From: Hydrogenophaga sp.
GTDB lineage: Bacteria > Pseudomonadota > Gammaproteobacteria > Burkholderiales > Burkholderiaceae_C
Direction of reading: 5' to 3'
DNA length: 64,000 nucleotides
NCBI RefSeq assembly: GCF_011390835.1
Contig: NZ_JAABRQ010000002.1
Coordinates: 62,001 to 126,000, forward strand
Shown here: piece after piece, positions 1-10,270 of the stretch
Layout: the number at the start of each line of letters is the position of its first letter
How positions within the stretch are numbered: the stretch's first letter is position 1
The notes under the pieces: generated by a model
Told to the model about the DNA's origin: nothing
The model's database searches: none
What the model saw: only the letters and a program-made list of their open reading frames with translations
Made by a program: the position numbers and the translations under genes

Positions 1-876
1 GCCCAGGCGGCGCGACGCGCGGCGCGAGGCAGGCGGTGCGGGAGGGCGCATGGCAGGTGATTCAAACACCTCGGCGGCGGCCTTGTCGACCACCGAGCGA
101 TCCACCCGGTCCAGACCGCCGGCATAGGCACCCAGCAGGGCACGGTCGCAGATCAGGTTGATACGCCGGGGGACGCCCTGGGTGAGGGTATGGATGCGCT
201 TGATGGCGGAGTCGGTGAAGGGGGCAGGACCCTTCAGGCCGGCCACCGCAAGGCGGTGCCGGATGTAGTGCCGGGTCTCGGTCTCGGTCAACGCACCGAG
301 GTGAAAGCGCGCGATCACACGCTGAGCCAGCTGTTCCAGCTCGGGCCGGGCGAGCATCTTGCGTAGCTCGGGTTGCCCGATCAGGATGATCTGCAGCAGC
401 TTGCGTTCTCGGGTCTCCAGGTTGGTCAGCAGGCGCAGCTGTTCCAACACATGGCTGGTGAGGTTTTGTGCCTCGTCGATGATGAGGATGTTGTGCTGGC
501 CGGCTGCGTGGCTGCTCAGGAGGTAGGCGTTGAGCGGATCCAGATAGTCCTTGATCGTGGCCGGGCCGATGCCTTCGTGCCTCACCTCGATGTGAAACTC
601 GTGACAAATCGTCTTGAGCAGGTCACCCACGGTGAGCTTGGGGTTGAAGATATACGCCACATTGCAGTGCGGCGGGATCTGTTCGAGGAAGCACCGGCAG
701 ATGGTGGTCTTGCCCGCGCCGATCTCCCCGGTGAGCAGCACAAAGCCGCCACCCCCCTCGATGCCGTAAAGCAGGTGCGCCAACGCCTCCCGATGGCGCT
801 CGCTCATGAAGAGATAGCGCGGATCTGGGGCGATGGAAAAGGGCGTGTGTTTCAGCCCGAAATGACCGGCGTACAT
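1..876 (-). CDS. ExeA/GspA-type AAA ATPase (3' end outside window)
   Basis: The frame is open from an ATG at 876 to the window edge, about 292 residues, with no stop seen, so the C-terminus is missing. It starts MYAGHFGLKHTPFSIAPDP, the classic opening of ExeA/GspA and of the related exopolysaccharide-locus ATPases. A Walker A motif GEIGAGKTT lies at residues 50-58, and a Walker B-like ILIIDEAQ near residue 137 is followed by an AAA arginine-rich region (QGVPRRINLICDRAL). ExeA with ExeB helps assemble the type II secretion secretin through peptidoglycan; related proteins sit in PEP-CTERM/exosortase loci. The ATPase family is clear; whether this is secretion or polysaccharide export cannot be decided because the C-terminal domain and downstream genes are outside the window. 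A bactofilin lies 130 bp upstream on the same strand. Confidence 0.9.
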   Translation of the reverse strand, partial: MYAGHFGLKHTPFSIAPDPRYLFMSERHREALAHLLYGIEGGGGFVLLTGEIGAGKTTICRCFLEQIPPHCNVAYIFNPKLTVGDLLKTICHEFHIEVRHEGIGPATIKDYLDPLNAYLLSSHAAGQHNILIIDEAQNLTSHVLEQLRLLTNLETRERKLLQIILIGQPELRKMLARPELEQLAQRVIARFHLGALTETETRHYIRHRLAVAGLKGPAPFTDSAIKRIHTLTQGVPRRINLICDRALLGAYAGGLDRVDRSVVDKAAAEVFESPAMRPPAPPASRRASRRLG

Positions 877-1006
877 GCGCTGAGGATAACGGGGGCGCCA
901 AGGCCGGGCAATCTGAGCGGTCGCGAGGTGGTTGGCGACCTGACCGATGTGGGGCTCGCCGCGGTCAGGGCGACGCGCCGCCCAGGCGCGCCGCCACAGG
1001 GCAGGA

Positions 1007-1543
1007 TCAGGCGGCCAGGGACATGGCGGGCTTGCTGACCGCCTTGTTGCTGCTGGATGAAGATGACACCGAGCACTCGATATCGCCAGAGAGCTGACCG
1101 CCTTCTTCAATCACGACCTTGCCGTAGCGGATCTTGCCGGTGACCTTGCCGGTGGCGTAGATCACCAGTTTCTGGCGCACGGTGAGGTTGCCGTCGAACA
1201 CGCCGCGGATTTCGGCGATGTCGATCTCGGCCGAACCCTTGAATGCACCTTGTTGCGCTATCTGGATCACGCGAGAGTCCATCGTGGCTTCGACCAGACC
1301 TTCGACCACCAGTGTGTCGCAGTCGGTGATCTCGACTCCTTTGAGCTTGATGTTCGGACCCACGGTCAGCTTACTGCCGCCTTCGGGCACGGTGCTGCTG
1401 GTGGATGCGGCCGGCGTGATCAGGGTGGCGGACTCTTCGACTTGGGGAGCGCTGCTGGCAGCGGAGCCATAACGCTGGGTGGACAGGCTGCTGTTGATAG
1501 GTTTGGTGGGTTCGGGATCGCGTTTGCCAAAGTGCAGTGCCAT
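1007..1543 (-). CDS. bactofilin (DUF583, polymer-forming cytoskeletal protein)
   Basis: 178 residues. A disordered N-terminus (1-58, rich in S, T, P) precedes a bactofilin beta-helix core at about residues 60-157, made of repeating short hydrophobic strands (KLKGVEI, TLVVEGLVEA, AEIDIAEIRGVFDGNL, KIRYGKVVIEEGGQLSGDI), and an S/A-rich tail. Bactofilins polymerise without nucleotide at the inner membrane and scaffold cell-wall or secretion machinery. The ATG at 1543 is chosen because AAGGAG sits at ideal spacing; an in-frame ATG at 1573 adds ten residues with a poorer site. The same-strand ATPase gene 130 bp downstream suggests a shared envelope role, by inference only. Confidence 0.9.
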   Translation of the reverse strand: MALHFGKRDPEPTKPINSSLSTQRYGSAASSAPQVEESATLITPAASTSSTVPEGGSKLTVGPNIKLKGVEITDCDTLVVEGLVEATMDSRVIQIAQQGAFKGSAEIDIAEIRGVFDGNLTVRQKLVIYATGKVTGKIRYGKVVIEEGGQLSGDIECSVSSSSSSNKAVSKPAMSLAA

Positions 1544-1741
1544 GTCAGCTCCTTCAAAAAGTGAAGCAGTCATGCTAAAGGCCACGTGGCTTACATTCTG
1601 ATCGGGTCTGTAAGTGGGGTAACGAGATGCACAGTACGTCTGGTTGCGGGTGTTGCAAGTCTTGTCGTTACGCGGATTTGCCAGAACCCTGCCAAAGTGC
1701 AGCGTCGCCCACAGCCGCATCTCTGCAACGATGGGCGGCAC

Positions 1742-1773
1742 GCACCCTGTGGGTGCAGACGTTCAGTGAACGT
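1742..1773. other. two adjacent perfect hairpins at the end of the CHRD gene
   Basis: Two inverted repeats sit side by side: 1742-1756 (GCACCC, 3-nt loop, GGGTGC) and 1759-1773 (ACGTTC, 3-nt loop, GAACGT). They straddle the stop codon of the leftward CHRD gene at 1763. No T-run follows on the minus strand, so a classical intrinsic terminator is not shown; they may protect the 3' end, or act upstream of the bactofilin gene that starts at 1543. Confidence 0.4.
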
Positions 1774-2296
1774 GAGGTGTCTCGGCGAGCTGACCCCGGA
1801 TGGCGTCAGCGGGATGCACGCTGTTGTGCCGGTTGATGTGGAAGTTTTGTGGGTTTTTCAGGATACGCTGAAGGATGCCGGCTTCCTTGGTCGGGAATCT
1901 GCCTTCCGTGGTCTCGCTGATGCAGTCGCCAGCCTGGCCATTTTGTGGCCAGGCCAGAGCGGCGACCACCGGGCCATTGCTGCCACGTGCATCTTCATGA
2001 ATGTGGGCTGCCCTGCCGTTGCCTGGCGCCTGATCCAATTCGGCCAGCTGAGCATCGACGACGATGGCGTAGCACAGGGTATTCATGTTCTGCGCGCCGT
2101 CGATACCGAAAACGGTGGCGTGACCGCGAGCGTTGGCATCGCCAGCCATCTTGCCCATGTTGTCGATTTCTTCCACGCCGACCAGGTTGGTTTCCAGCAC
2201 TGGGTTCAAATGCCCCGCCTGTGCACTGGGGACCCAGACGGCGAGGCCGATCAAGCCCGAGTCAGCGATGGAAAGGAGGTGTTTTTTGAGTGTCAT
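1763..2296 (-). CDS. exported CHRD-domain protein
   Basis: 177 residues with a signal peptide (MTLKKHLLSIADSGLIGLAV, cleavage expected after AQA at residue 27). The rest fits a CHRD domain: an early strand HLNPVLETNLVGVEE, then the typical AAHIHEDARGSNGPVVAAL and a late LKNPQNFHINRHNSVHPADAIRGQL. CHRD domains occur in chordin and in many bacterial exported proteins; no bacterial function is established that I can apply. The ATG at 2296 has GGAG seven bases upstream, and a much longer upstream frame lacks signal-peptide logic. About 205 bp separates it from the crotonase gene on its upstream side. Confidence 0.82.
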   Translation of the reverse strand: MTLKKHLLSIADSGLIGLAVWVPSAQAGHLNPVLETNLVGVEEIDNMGKMAGDANARGHATVFGIDGAQNMNTLCYAIVVDAQLAELDQAPGNGRAAHIHEDARGSNGPVVAALAWPQNGQAGDCISETTEGRFPTKEAGILQRILKNPQNFHINRHNSVHPADAIRGQLAETPHVH

Positions 2297-2501
2297 GGTG
2301 GGAGCTCCAATTGGGTTGATCACATTCGGCGCCCCATACCGGATGCAGAGGCCCTGCAATTGGGTACGCAGCGGAGGGCCAACTGGATTCAAACTTCGAT
2401 GTTGCTCTTCTGCCAGAAGATCTATAGGTCCCCATTCGGGGTCGGATTCCAATTTCACCGAGCCACCGGCAGCGACTTCTCCAGCCAGACCGACATGGCG
2501 C

Positions 2502-3419
2502 CTAGGGTGTCTGGCCCTGGGCCTTTCGCCGCGCCTCCATCTCCAGCACCAGGGCACGGGCTTCGTCGCCTTCAGGAATCGGCTCGCCACCATCGCGCCA
2601 CTGCACCGCTGCTTTGAAACCTTGTTCCTGCGCATAGCGGCGAAACCAGAGGCCTTCGGGGTTGTGGCGGGTGATGCCGTCGAACACGGTCGCCATCTGC
2701 TGGCTTTGCTCCAAGCCCATGGCCAGCATCACCTGGTTGACCACCAGCTTGTGCATGGCCAGGTGCGAGCGCGGCACGCTGGCGATGCGCGTGGCCAGCT
2801 TCATCACCGCGGCATCGAGCTGGTCGGCGGGCACGGCCTCGTTGGCCAGGCCCCAGACGGCGGCGGTGCGGCCGTCGATCACATCGCCGGTGAACATGAG
2901 CTGCTTGGCGCGCACGGGGCCGAGCCGGTAGGTCCACATGGCGGTGGTGGGGCAGCCCCAAACGCGGGTGGGCATGTAGCCAATGCGTGCATCGTCAGCC
3001 ATCACCAGCAGGTCGCAGCACAGTGCGATGTCGCTGCCACCCGCCACCGCGGCGCCCTGCACCTGGGCGATGGTGGGCTTGGCACTGCGCCACAGGCTCA
3101 TGAAGTCATCGGTGTTGCGCTTCATGAAGGCGTAGTCCTCCATCGGATCCCAGGGATGGCGTTCCTGCTGGCAGGGGTGGTCGATGTCGCCTTCGCCGAA
3201 AAGGCTGAGGTCGTAGCCACCACAAAAGCCCTTGCCCGCACCCTCGACCACGATGACGTGGATGGCCGGCTCGGCATTGGCCCATTCCATCGCGGCGCGG
3301 ATTTCGCGTGGCATGGCGTCGTTGATGGCGTTGAGCTTCTCGGGGCGGTTGAGCAGCAGGCGGGCGATGCGCGGGTTGCGCTCATCGGGCCGGATGCTGA
3401 GGGTGCTGTAGTCGGGCAT
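2502..3419 (-). CDS. crotonase-family enoyl-CoA hydratase/isomerase
   Basis: 305 residues. The crotonase fold shows as [18 protein letters not shown] near the N-terminus, an oxyanion-hole segment [11 protein letters not shown], and the CoA-binding stretch [18 protein letters not shown] with [16 protein letters not shown] after it. These enzymes hydrate, isomerise or cleave acyl-CoA thioesters in the cytoplasm. The usual catalytic glutamate position is not recognisable with certainty, so the exact reaction is open. The start is supported by GGAG before the ATG at 3419. It is longer than a minimal hydratase (about 260 residues) through a [19 protein letters not shown] insert and a charged C-terminus. 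No pathway partner lies directly next to it. Confidence 0.85.
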   Translation of the reverse strand: MPDYSTLSIRPDERNPRIARLLLNRPEKLNAINDAMPREIRAAMEWANAEPAIHVIVVEGAGKGFCGGYDLSLFGEGDIDHPCQQERHPWDPMEDYAFMKRNTDDFMSLWRSAKPTIAQVQGAAVAGGSDIALCCDLLVMADDARIGYMPTRVWGCPTTAMWTYRLGPVRAKQLMFTGDVIDGRTAAVWGLANEAVPADQLDAAVMKLATRIASVPRSHLAMHKLVVNQVMLAMGLEQSQQMATVFDGITRHNPEGLWFRRYAQEQGFKAAVQWRDGGEPIPEGDEARALVLEMEARRKAQGQTP

Positions 3420-3499
3420 GGGGATCTCCGGTTGGGTGGACCCATGCTAGGCGCACCGCAAGGCCGCTGGCAACTGCGCATGTGACTAGGTACGGTGCC

Positions 3500-3530
3500 A
3501 AAAAAATGCCGACTCGGGCGCGTCGGCATT
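3500..3530 (-). terminator. intrinsic terminator of the exported Q/R-rich pair
   Basis: On the minus strand an 8-bp stem (ATGCCGAC / GTCGGCAT, loop about 8 nt) is followed at once by seven T residues. It lies 20 bp past the stop of the gene ending at 3551 and before the crotonase gene, so it should end the two-gene exported-protein unit. Confidence 0.85.
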
Positions 3531-3550
3531 GGGTGCGATTCGAGGGTTAA

Positions 3551-3943
3551 TCAGTTCCGGCCAGAACCCTGGCGCTTGGGCATCAACATGGGTTGACCAC
3601 CCTGGTGCCCGCCCATGCCACCGGAACCGCCTTGCATCCCGGTGCCGGGCATGGCGTTCTTGTTCTGTTGCATGTTGCGCAGGCGCAGGTCCATCTGTTC
3701 ACGGTGCTGCAGGCGAACTTGTTCTCGTTCCTGCTCGGTCCGGGCCAGCCGAATACGCTCCAGGTAGGCGTCGCGTTCGCGCTGCGTCATGTAATCGTGG
3801 GCATAGATCTTATCGCGCAGTTGCCGCATGTCTTGCGTTTGCAACTGCTCTTGCGTGCGAAGCTGGTCCTGAGCCAGCGCAGATCCCAGGCCGGTCAAGG
3901 CCAGTGTCAGGAGGGTGGCTTTTGCAAAGTTGCTGTGTTTCAT
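3551..3943 (-). CDS. exported Q/R-rich protein, paralog 2
   Basis: 130 residues. A signal peptide (MKHSNFAKATLLTLALTGLG, cleavage after ALA near 24) is followed by QDQLRTQEQLQTQD, an imperfect repeat, then a charged helical region with IYAHDYMTQRERDAYLERIR and REQVRLQHREQMDLR, and a G/M/Q-rich tail (GGSGGMGGHQGG). The helical core aligns by eye with the upstream neighbour at 4083-4496, so the two arose by duplication. I do not recognise a named family; similar MT-x2-ER-rich small periplasmic proteins occur in other proteobacteria without known function. AAGGA before the ATG at 3943 fixes the start. Confidence 0.85.
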   Translation of the reverse strand: MKHSNFAKATLLTLALTGLGSALAQDQLRTQEQLQTQDMRQLRDKIYAHDYMTQRERDAYLERIRLARTEQEREQVRLQHREQMDLRLRNMQQNKNAMPGTGMQGGSGGMGGHQGGQPMLMPKRQGSGRN

Positions 3944-4082
3944 GTGTATTCCTTGTGTCGCTTCGCCAACCGGGCGTTGGTCCGGCCTGCGCTTGTGGGT
4001 CAGCTTCGGACTGACGATGGGATGAGTTTGCGGCTGCTGAGCGAGTGGGCTTGCGCCGCAGATGCATCCGGGTTCGGCGACC

Positions 4083-4496
4083 TTATTTCTTGCCGCCCGC
4101 GCCAGTCCCAGCGCCAGACGAGCCACTGCTGCCTGTGGCACCACCATCGCGGTGAATGATGGCCACGCCGCGCTCCTTGGCCCGGGCATCCATCTGGGCG
4201 CGGTGTTCTGCGCGGATACGGTCGCGTTCCTGGAGCGTCTTGGCGGCGCGCATACGCTCCCGCTGGGCATTGCGCTCCTGATCGGTCATGAGCTCATAGC
4301 CGTAGATATGGAGCCGGTCCTGATCGCGCATGCGATCCTGATCTTTGTCCATATCTTTGTCTTTGATCATGTCTTTGTCTTGCGTCCGCAACTGGTCCTG
4401 GGTCTTGAGTTGCTCTTGCGCCATTGCGGTGCCCAGGCCAATGCCCGCCAGCGATGCTGCGACGATGAGGGCCTTGATCAAATTTGGCTGTTTCAT
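4083..4496 (-). CDS. exported Q/D/K-rich protein, paralog 1
   Basis: 137 residues. Signal peptide MKQPNLIKALIVAASLAGIG with cleavage after AMA near 26, then QEQLKTQDQLRTQD, a run of KDKDM/KDQDRM repeats, and the core IYGYELMTDQERNAQRERMR followed by TLQERDRIRAEHRAQMDAR, ending in a G/S/T-rich tail. The core matches the downstream paralog (IY-x3-MT-x2-ER, then ER-x3-R-x2-HR-x-QM). Function unknown; the charged helices suggest a small periplasmic binding or chaperone-like protein, but that is speculation. AAGGAG precedes the ATG at 4496. The two genes are 139 bp apart, likely co-transcribed, ending at the terminator near 3500. Confidence 0.85.
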   Translation of the reverse strand: MKQPNLIKALIVAASLAGIGLGTAMAQEQLKTQDQLRTQDKDMIKDKDMDKDQDRMRDQDRLHIYGYELMTDQERNAQRERMRAAKTLQERDRIRAEHRAQMDARAKERGVAIIHRDGGATGSSGSSGAGTGAGGKK

Positions 4497-4604
4497 GAGA
4501 ACTCCTTGAATGGTTGAATCGAACTTCTTCAAGCGGCTGGGAGGATGTGTACCCCCACCAGTACCCGCTTAAGTATTAGTTTGGGCTTCCGTGGGCGTTT
4601 GCAA

Positions 4605-4618
4605 TTGACTTAAGTCAA
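4605..4618. promoter_or_regulatory. perfect 14-bp palindrome between divergent genes
   Basis: TTGACTTAAGTCAA is its own reverse complement and lies in the 250-bp region between the leftward exported-protein pair (start 4496) and the rightward ygiQ-like gene (start 4747). Position and symmetry suit a dimeric regulator. No confident -35/-10 pair can be placed around it, and the regulator is unknown. Confidence 0.45.
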
Positions 4619-4746
4619 CTAAGCAGGTAAGGAGCTTGCGGCATTTGCGTCGGTCTGTAACGCCGCTTCGCCAGCAGGGGCGCAATCGTGAGCCCGACCC
4701 AAAACGCGCATCAACCGTACACTTGATGGTTACCCCTTGTGTATCC

Positions 4747-7086
4747 ATGAACGCCCCCATCGACGTCTCCTTCTTCGCGCGTGCCGCCAAGCCGATCACC
4801 AGCTACCGCCCTTACTGGGCCAAGCGGTTCGGGGTAGCGCCGTTCCTGCCCATGAGCCGGGGCGAGATGGAACAGCTCGGCTGGGACTCGTGCGACATCA
4901 TTCTGGTGACCGGTGACGCCTATGTGGACCACCCCAGCTTTGGCATGGCGGTGATCGGGCGCGTGCTGGAGGCGCAGGGCTTTCGCGTGGGCATCATTGC
5001 CCAGCCGGACTGGCAGAGTGCTGAGCCATTTAAGGTGCTGGGTCGGCCCAATCTGTTCTGGGGAGTGACGGCGGGCAACATGGATTCCATGATCAACCGC
5101 TACACGGCCGACCGGAAAATCCGCAGCGATGACGCTTACACCCCTGGCGATGTGGGGGGCAAGCGTCCCGATCGCGCGGCGCTGGTTTACAGCCAGCGCT
5201 GCCGGGAAGCCTTCAAGGACGTGCCCATCGTGTTGGGTGGCATCGAAGGTTCGCTGCGCCGCATCGCGCATTACGACTACTGGAGCGACAAGGTGCGCCG
5301 CAGCATCGTGGTGGACGCGAAGTGCGACCTGCTGCTTTACGGCAATGCCGAGCGTGCGCTGGTCGAGATTGCGCACCGGCTGGCGGCCAAGGAGCGGGTC
5401 GAACAGATCACCGACGTGCGCGGCACCGCATTCGTGCGCCGCCCGGGTGACCCCACGGCGGCGGACTGGATTCAGATCGACTCCACCGAGGTCGACATGC
5501 CTGGTCGGGTGGACGCCCAACTCAACCCCTACCTGACCACCAGCGAGCAGGCGCAGGCGCAAGGGCAGTCCTGTGCAAAAGAAGACGCTGAGTCGACAGC
5601 AAGCGATCAACCGGCCGGCACCAAGGTGCTCAAGTTTGTGCCCAATCCGGCGCTGCAGGGTCGCGTGAGAACGCCACCGCGCGATCGGTCGGTGATCCGC
5701 CTGCCGAGCTACGAGCAGGTGAAGAGCGATGCGGTGTTGTACGCCCACGCCAACCGGGTGTTGCACCTGGAAACCAACCCCGGAAACGCCCGCGCACTGG
5801 TGCAGGCGCATGGCGAGGGCGCAGTAGCGCGCGATGTCTGGATCAACCCGCCGCCGATTCCACTGACCACGGCCGAGATGGATCACGTGTTTGATCTCCC
5901 GTACGCTCGCAGCCCGCACCCGACCTATGCCGACGAACAGGGCCGGCACGACGGCGCGACCAAGATCCCGGCCTGGGAAATGATCCGCTTCAGCGTCAAC
6001 ATCATGCGCGGCTGCTTTGGTGGCTGCACCTTTTGCAGCATCACCGAGCACGAAGGCCGAATCATCCAGAGCCGCTCGGAGGATTCCATCATCCGCGAGG
6101 TGGAAGAGATGCGCGACAAGGTCGAGGGCTTCACCGGTGTAGTGTCCGACCTCGGCGGCCCCACCGCCAACATGTACCGCCTGGGCTGCAAGAGCCCCGA
6201 GATCGAGGCCGCCTGCCGCAAGCCCAGCTGCGTCTATCCCGGTATCTGTTCCAACCTCACCACCGACCACGGCCCGCTGATCAAGATCTACAAACGCACG
6301 CGCGAGCTGCGCGGCATCAAGAAGGTGCTGATCGGCTCGGGCCTGCGTTATGACCTGGCGGTGAAGAGCCCGGAGTACGTGAAAGAACTGGTGCAGCACC
6401 ACGTGGGTGGCTACCTGAAGATCGCGCCCGAGCACACCGAAGGCGGCCCTCTGTCCAAGATGATGAAGCCGGGCATTGGCAGCTACGACAAGTTCAAGCA
6501 GATGTTCGAGAAGTACAGCGAGGAGGTGGGCAAGAAGCAGTACCTCATCCCGTATTTCATCGCCGCCCACCCCGGGACCAGCGACGAAGATATGATGAAC
6601 TTGGCGGTGTGGCTCAAGCGCAATGGCTTTCGCGCCGACCAGGTGCAGACTTTCTATCCCAGCCCCATGGCCACCGCTACGGCGATGTACCACAGTAACC
6701 TGAATCCGCTCAAGGGCATCAGCCGTGACCCGCAGCGGGCCGAGCGGGTTGACATCGTGCGTGGCGAGAAACGGCGCCGGCTGCACAAGGCCTTTCTGCG
6801 CTACCACGACCCGAATCACTGGCCGCTGCTGCGCGAGGCCCTGAAGAGCATGGGTCGTGCCGACCTGATCGGCAACGGCAAGCACCACCTCATCCCCACC
6901 TTCCAGCCGCTCAACGACGGCGGTTACCAGAGCGCGCGCCGCAAGAACAGCACGCCGGGCGGCAAGGTAGCTGCTGGGAAAACCGGCCAACCGGTCAAGG
7001 GACGGCTGCTCACACAGCACACCGGCTTGCCGCCACGGCAGACCGGCTCCGCCACACGCCCCGGGGCGGTCAAGCGAAGGCCCTGA
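4747..7086 (+). CDS. ygiQ: YgiQ-family radical SAM protein (UPF0313)
   Basis: 779 residues from the ATG at 4747 (an ATG at 4726 is in frame; a TACACT -10-like hexamer at 4718-4723 argues for the later start). The N-terminal domain begins [21 protein letters not shown]. The radical SAM cluster motif CFGGCTFC has cysteines 423, 427 and 430, which should bind a 4Fe-4S cluster. The DUF3362-like C-terminus ends in a basic tail ([17 protein letters not shown]). YgiQ proteins are widespread, but the substrate is not established. It ends 22 bp before the convergent DUF1294 gene, leaving little room for a terminator. Confidence 0.93.
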   Translation: MNAPIDVSFFARAAKPITSYRPYWAKRFGVAPFLPMSRGEMEQLGWDSCDIILVTGDAYVDHPSFGMAVIGRVLEAQGFRVGIIAQPDWQSAEPFKVLGRPNLFWGVTAGNMDSMINRYTADRKIRSDDAYTPGDVGGKRPDRAALVYSQRCREAFKDVPIVLGGIEGSLRRIAHYDYWSDKVRRSIVVDAKCDLLLYGNAERALVEIAHRLAAKERVEQITDVRGTAFVRRPGDPTAADWIQIDSTEVDMPGRVDAQLNPYLTTSEQAQAQGQSCAKEDAESTASDQPAGTKVLKFVPNPALQGRVRTPPRDRSVIRLPSYEQVKSDAVLYAHANRVLHLETNPGNARALVQAHGEGAVARDVWINPPPIPLTTAEMDHVFDLPYARSPHPTYADEQGRHDGATKIPAWEMIRFSVNIMRGCFGGCTFCSITEHEGRIIQSRSEDSIIREVEEMRDKVEGFTGVVSDLGGPTANMYRLGCKSPEIEAACRKPSCVYPGICSNLTTDHGPLIKIYKRTRELRGIKKVLIGSGLRYDLAVKSPEYVKELVQHHVGGYLKIAPEHTEGGPLSKMMKPGIGSYDKFKQMFEKYSEEVGKKQYLIPYFIAAHPGTSDEDMMNLAVWLKRNGFRADQVQTFYPSPMATATAMYHSNLNPLKGISRDPQRAERVDIVRGEKRRRLHKAFLRYHDPNHWPLLREALKSMGRADLIGNGKHHLIPTFQPLNDGGYQSARRKNSTPGGKVAAGKTGQPVKGRLLTQHTGLPPRQTGSATRPGAVKRRP

Positions 7087-7108
7087 TGTTCGACGGCAGC
7101 TGAGCTGC

Positions 7109-7786
7109 TCAGACCACAGGCGCCTGAAACGCCGGCCAGATCAGCCAGGCCAGCATCCCCAGCAGGTTGATCGCCACCGTGGCCCAGTAAATGACCAGGA
7201 ACGACTTCTTGCTCGACTTGTGGCGCAGGATCTGCTGCGCAAACCAGGCCCCAGGCCAGCCACCCAGCACCGCCAGCCCATGCAGCTGGTTTTCGCTGGC
7301 GCGCCAGCCGCCTTGCACCGCAGCCTCCTTGTCGCGCCAGTAGACGTAAAAGGTGGCGAGGTTGAGCATGATCACACCTGTGAGGATGACCCAGGGAAAA
7401 CGCCCCAGACCAATGCCCACCATCCAGAACAGCAGCCACAGGCCCATGAGGCCGAGCGCGGTCCAGTAAAGCCGGTCTTCGCGTTTCTTGAGGTGCAGCG
7501 GCGTGGAGCGGGGCGCAGGTTCGCTGCGCGGCAGCAGCTCGGCAGTCTCGTCCACCACCAGCTTGGGTGCTTCGATGGTGTTGATCTTGGGTGCGACCGA
7601 CAGCGCGCGCGGGCCCTTGCCGCCCACGTGAATCTCTTCGAACGTGACCGCCATGCCCTCGGTGGGCGCGCGGTTCTCGCTGTAATCGCGGCGGTGAAAA
7701 AAGATCTCGGCGGCGGTGTCCGGGCTTCGGATGAAGCCGAACGCCCGCTCCGAGTCCCAGCGCACCACCGTTCCTTGTTTTCGCAT
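7109..7786 (-). CDS. cold-shock-like domain plus DUF1294 membrane protein
   Basis: 225 residues. The N-terminus is a cold-shock-like OB domain (GTVVRWDSERAFGFIRSP, then IFFHRRDY). A linker of about 30 residues leads to four hydrophobic segments (ALGLMGLWLLFWMVGIGLG, WVILTGVIMLNLATFYVYW, LAVLGGWPGAWFAQQ with its RHKSSKKSF motif, and a final INLLGMLAWLIW). The GGWPGA and RHKSSKKSF signatures are typical of DUF1294. The fused form suggests a nucleic-acid-binding head tethered to the membrane; its role is unknown. It converges on ygiQ with only 22 bp between stops. Confidence 0.9.
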   Translation of the reverse strand: MRKQGTVVRWDSERAFGFIRSPDTAAEIFFHRRDYSENRAPTEGMAVTFEEIHVGGKGPRALSVAPKINTIEAPKLVVDETAELLPRSEPAPRSTPLHLKKREDRLYWTALGLMGLWLLFWMVGIGLGRFPWVILTGVIMLNLATFYVYWRDKEAAVQGGWRASENQLHGLAVLGGWPGAWFAQQILRHKSSKKSFLVIYWATVAINLLGMLAWLIWPAFQAPVV

Positions 7787-7940
7787 GGACCTGCAGCCGT
7801 GGTTGAAAGCGCCAAATTATGCCGGTGGCGGGTGCCATGGCGGCGCGTGGCCTGTCATCCGGCCCACGCCTGGCGTCTGCCCGTGCGATCTGTCATGAAG
7901 CTGCGCGACTTCGGAGCGAGCTGATCGTGGTGTTTTGGCC

Positions 7941-8852
7941 TCAGGCAGGCAAGGTGTGCAGCGGGATGTCCTGGCTCACCGCGAGCTGGTCCAGCTGCTG
8001 GCGGGTCCGGCTGGCGAGAAACGCGGCGATCGCCTCGTGGGTGGCGGGTTTGAACAAGGCCATCGGTCCGTCGATCTGCACGCCTGCAGCGGCGCACAAG
8101 GCAGCCGCAAAGTGAGGCTCCAGCGCCGCGACGGCGACACGTCCGCCTCGGCAGGGATAGACGCGGTAGCCTGCATGGGCGCCGCCCACCGCGCCCTTGG
8201 GTTGGGTCAGGCCCCAGCTGCGGGGCAGGGCGAGCCAGTCGGCCGCAGTGGACAAGGCCACTTCCTGGAAGCAGCCCTTGCCCGTGGATTTTTGCAGCAG
8301 CACCGCCTGCAGCGCGGCTTCGCTGGCCATGAGCGCGCCGCCCATGTCGGCGAACAGCGTGGCTGGCAGATCGAGGCCCGTGACCAGCCCGGCTTCGGCC
8401 AGGTAGGTCAGGTCGTGACCCGGTTCCTCGGCGCGTGCACCGGGAGCGCCCACGATGGCGACCAGCGAGAGTGTCGGGTAGAGGCGATGCAGCGCCCGCC
8501 ATCCCAGGCCAAGCTTGGCAAGCGCCGACGGGCGAAACGAAGTGAGCAGCAGGTCGGTGCGGGCCAGTGCCTTGTGCAGCGAGGTCTGGCCCATTTCGGT
8601 CTTGAGATCAACCTCGATCACCTTCACACCCTGGTGCAGCACACCATAGGCCGCCGGGTTGTAGCTGCCCATGGGATCGCCACTGCCGCCTGCCTTGCCG
8701 GGAGGCTCGGCTTTGGTGCAAGTCGCGCCCATGGCCTTCAGGCGCATGAGTGCGGCCGGGCCGGGTAGGTTGAGCGCCAGGCTCAGGATGCGCACGCCGC
8801 GCAGCGGCTTCAGAGGTTTGAACGAAACGTTGACGGGACTGGCAGCGGTCAT
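7941..8852 (-). CDS. CaiB/BaiF-type CoA-transferase family protein
   Basis: 303 residues, short for this family (usually 360-400). The opening LRGVRILSLALNLPGPAALMRL and DPMGSYNPAAYGVLHQGVKVIEVDLK match the class III CoA-transferase/alpha-methylacyl-CoA racemase fold. The expected aspartate is in EEPGHDLTYLAEAGLV, consistent with the nucleophile of the transferases. A late segment AVAALEPHFAAALC resembles the C-terminal dimer domain. Possible jobs are CoA transfer between acids or racemisation of 2-methylacyl-CoA; sequence alone does not choose. It lies 80 bp downstream of pobA on the same strand, so co-transcription is possible. Confidence 0.85.
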   Translation of the reverse strand: MTAASPVNVSFKPLKPLRGVRILSLALNLPGPAALMRLKAMGATCTKAEPPGKAGGSGDPMGSYNPAAYGVLHQGVKVIEVDLKTEMGQTSLHKALARTDLLLTSFRPSALAKLGLGWRALHRLYPTLSLVAIVGAPGARAEEPGHDLTYLAEAGLVTGLDLPATLFADMGGALMASEAALQAVLLQKSTGKGCFQEVALSTAADWLALPRSWGLTQPKGAVGGAHAGYRVYPCRGGRVAVAALEPHFAAALCAAAGVQIDGPMALFKPATHEAIAAFLASRTRQQLDQLAVSQDIPLHTLPA

Positions 8853-8932
8853 GGGCAGGTGTCTGGGTGGGTAGTGTGCTGGCTGACATTTAACCTCAGC
8901 CCAGGCGCCCCGGCCGCAAACCGGCGACAGCG

Positions 8933-10269
<1,337 letters not shown>

Positions 10270-10270
10270 T

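Noticed and set aside
2133-3485. A 450-codon plus-strand open frame over the crotonase gene.
   Set aside because: It runs antisense to the recognisable crotonase fold and has no domain of its own.
4711-7020. A long open frame of 769 codons on the minus strand opposite ygiQ.
   Set aside because: It is a shadow of the high-GC ygiQ coding frame. The ygiQ frame has a complete radical SAM family signature and the opposite frame resembles nothing known.
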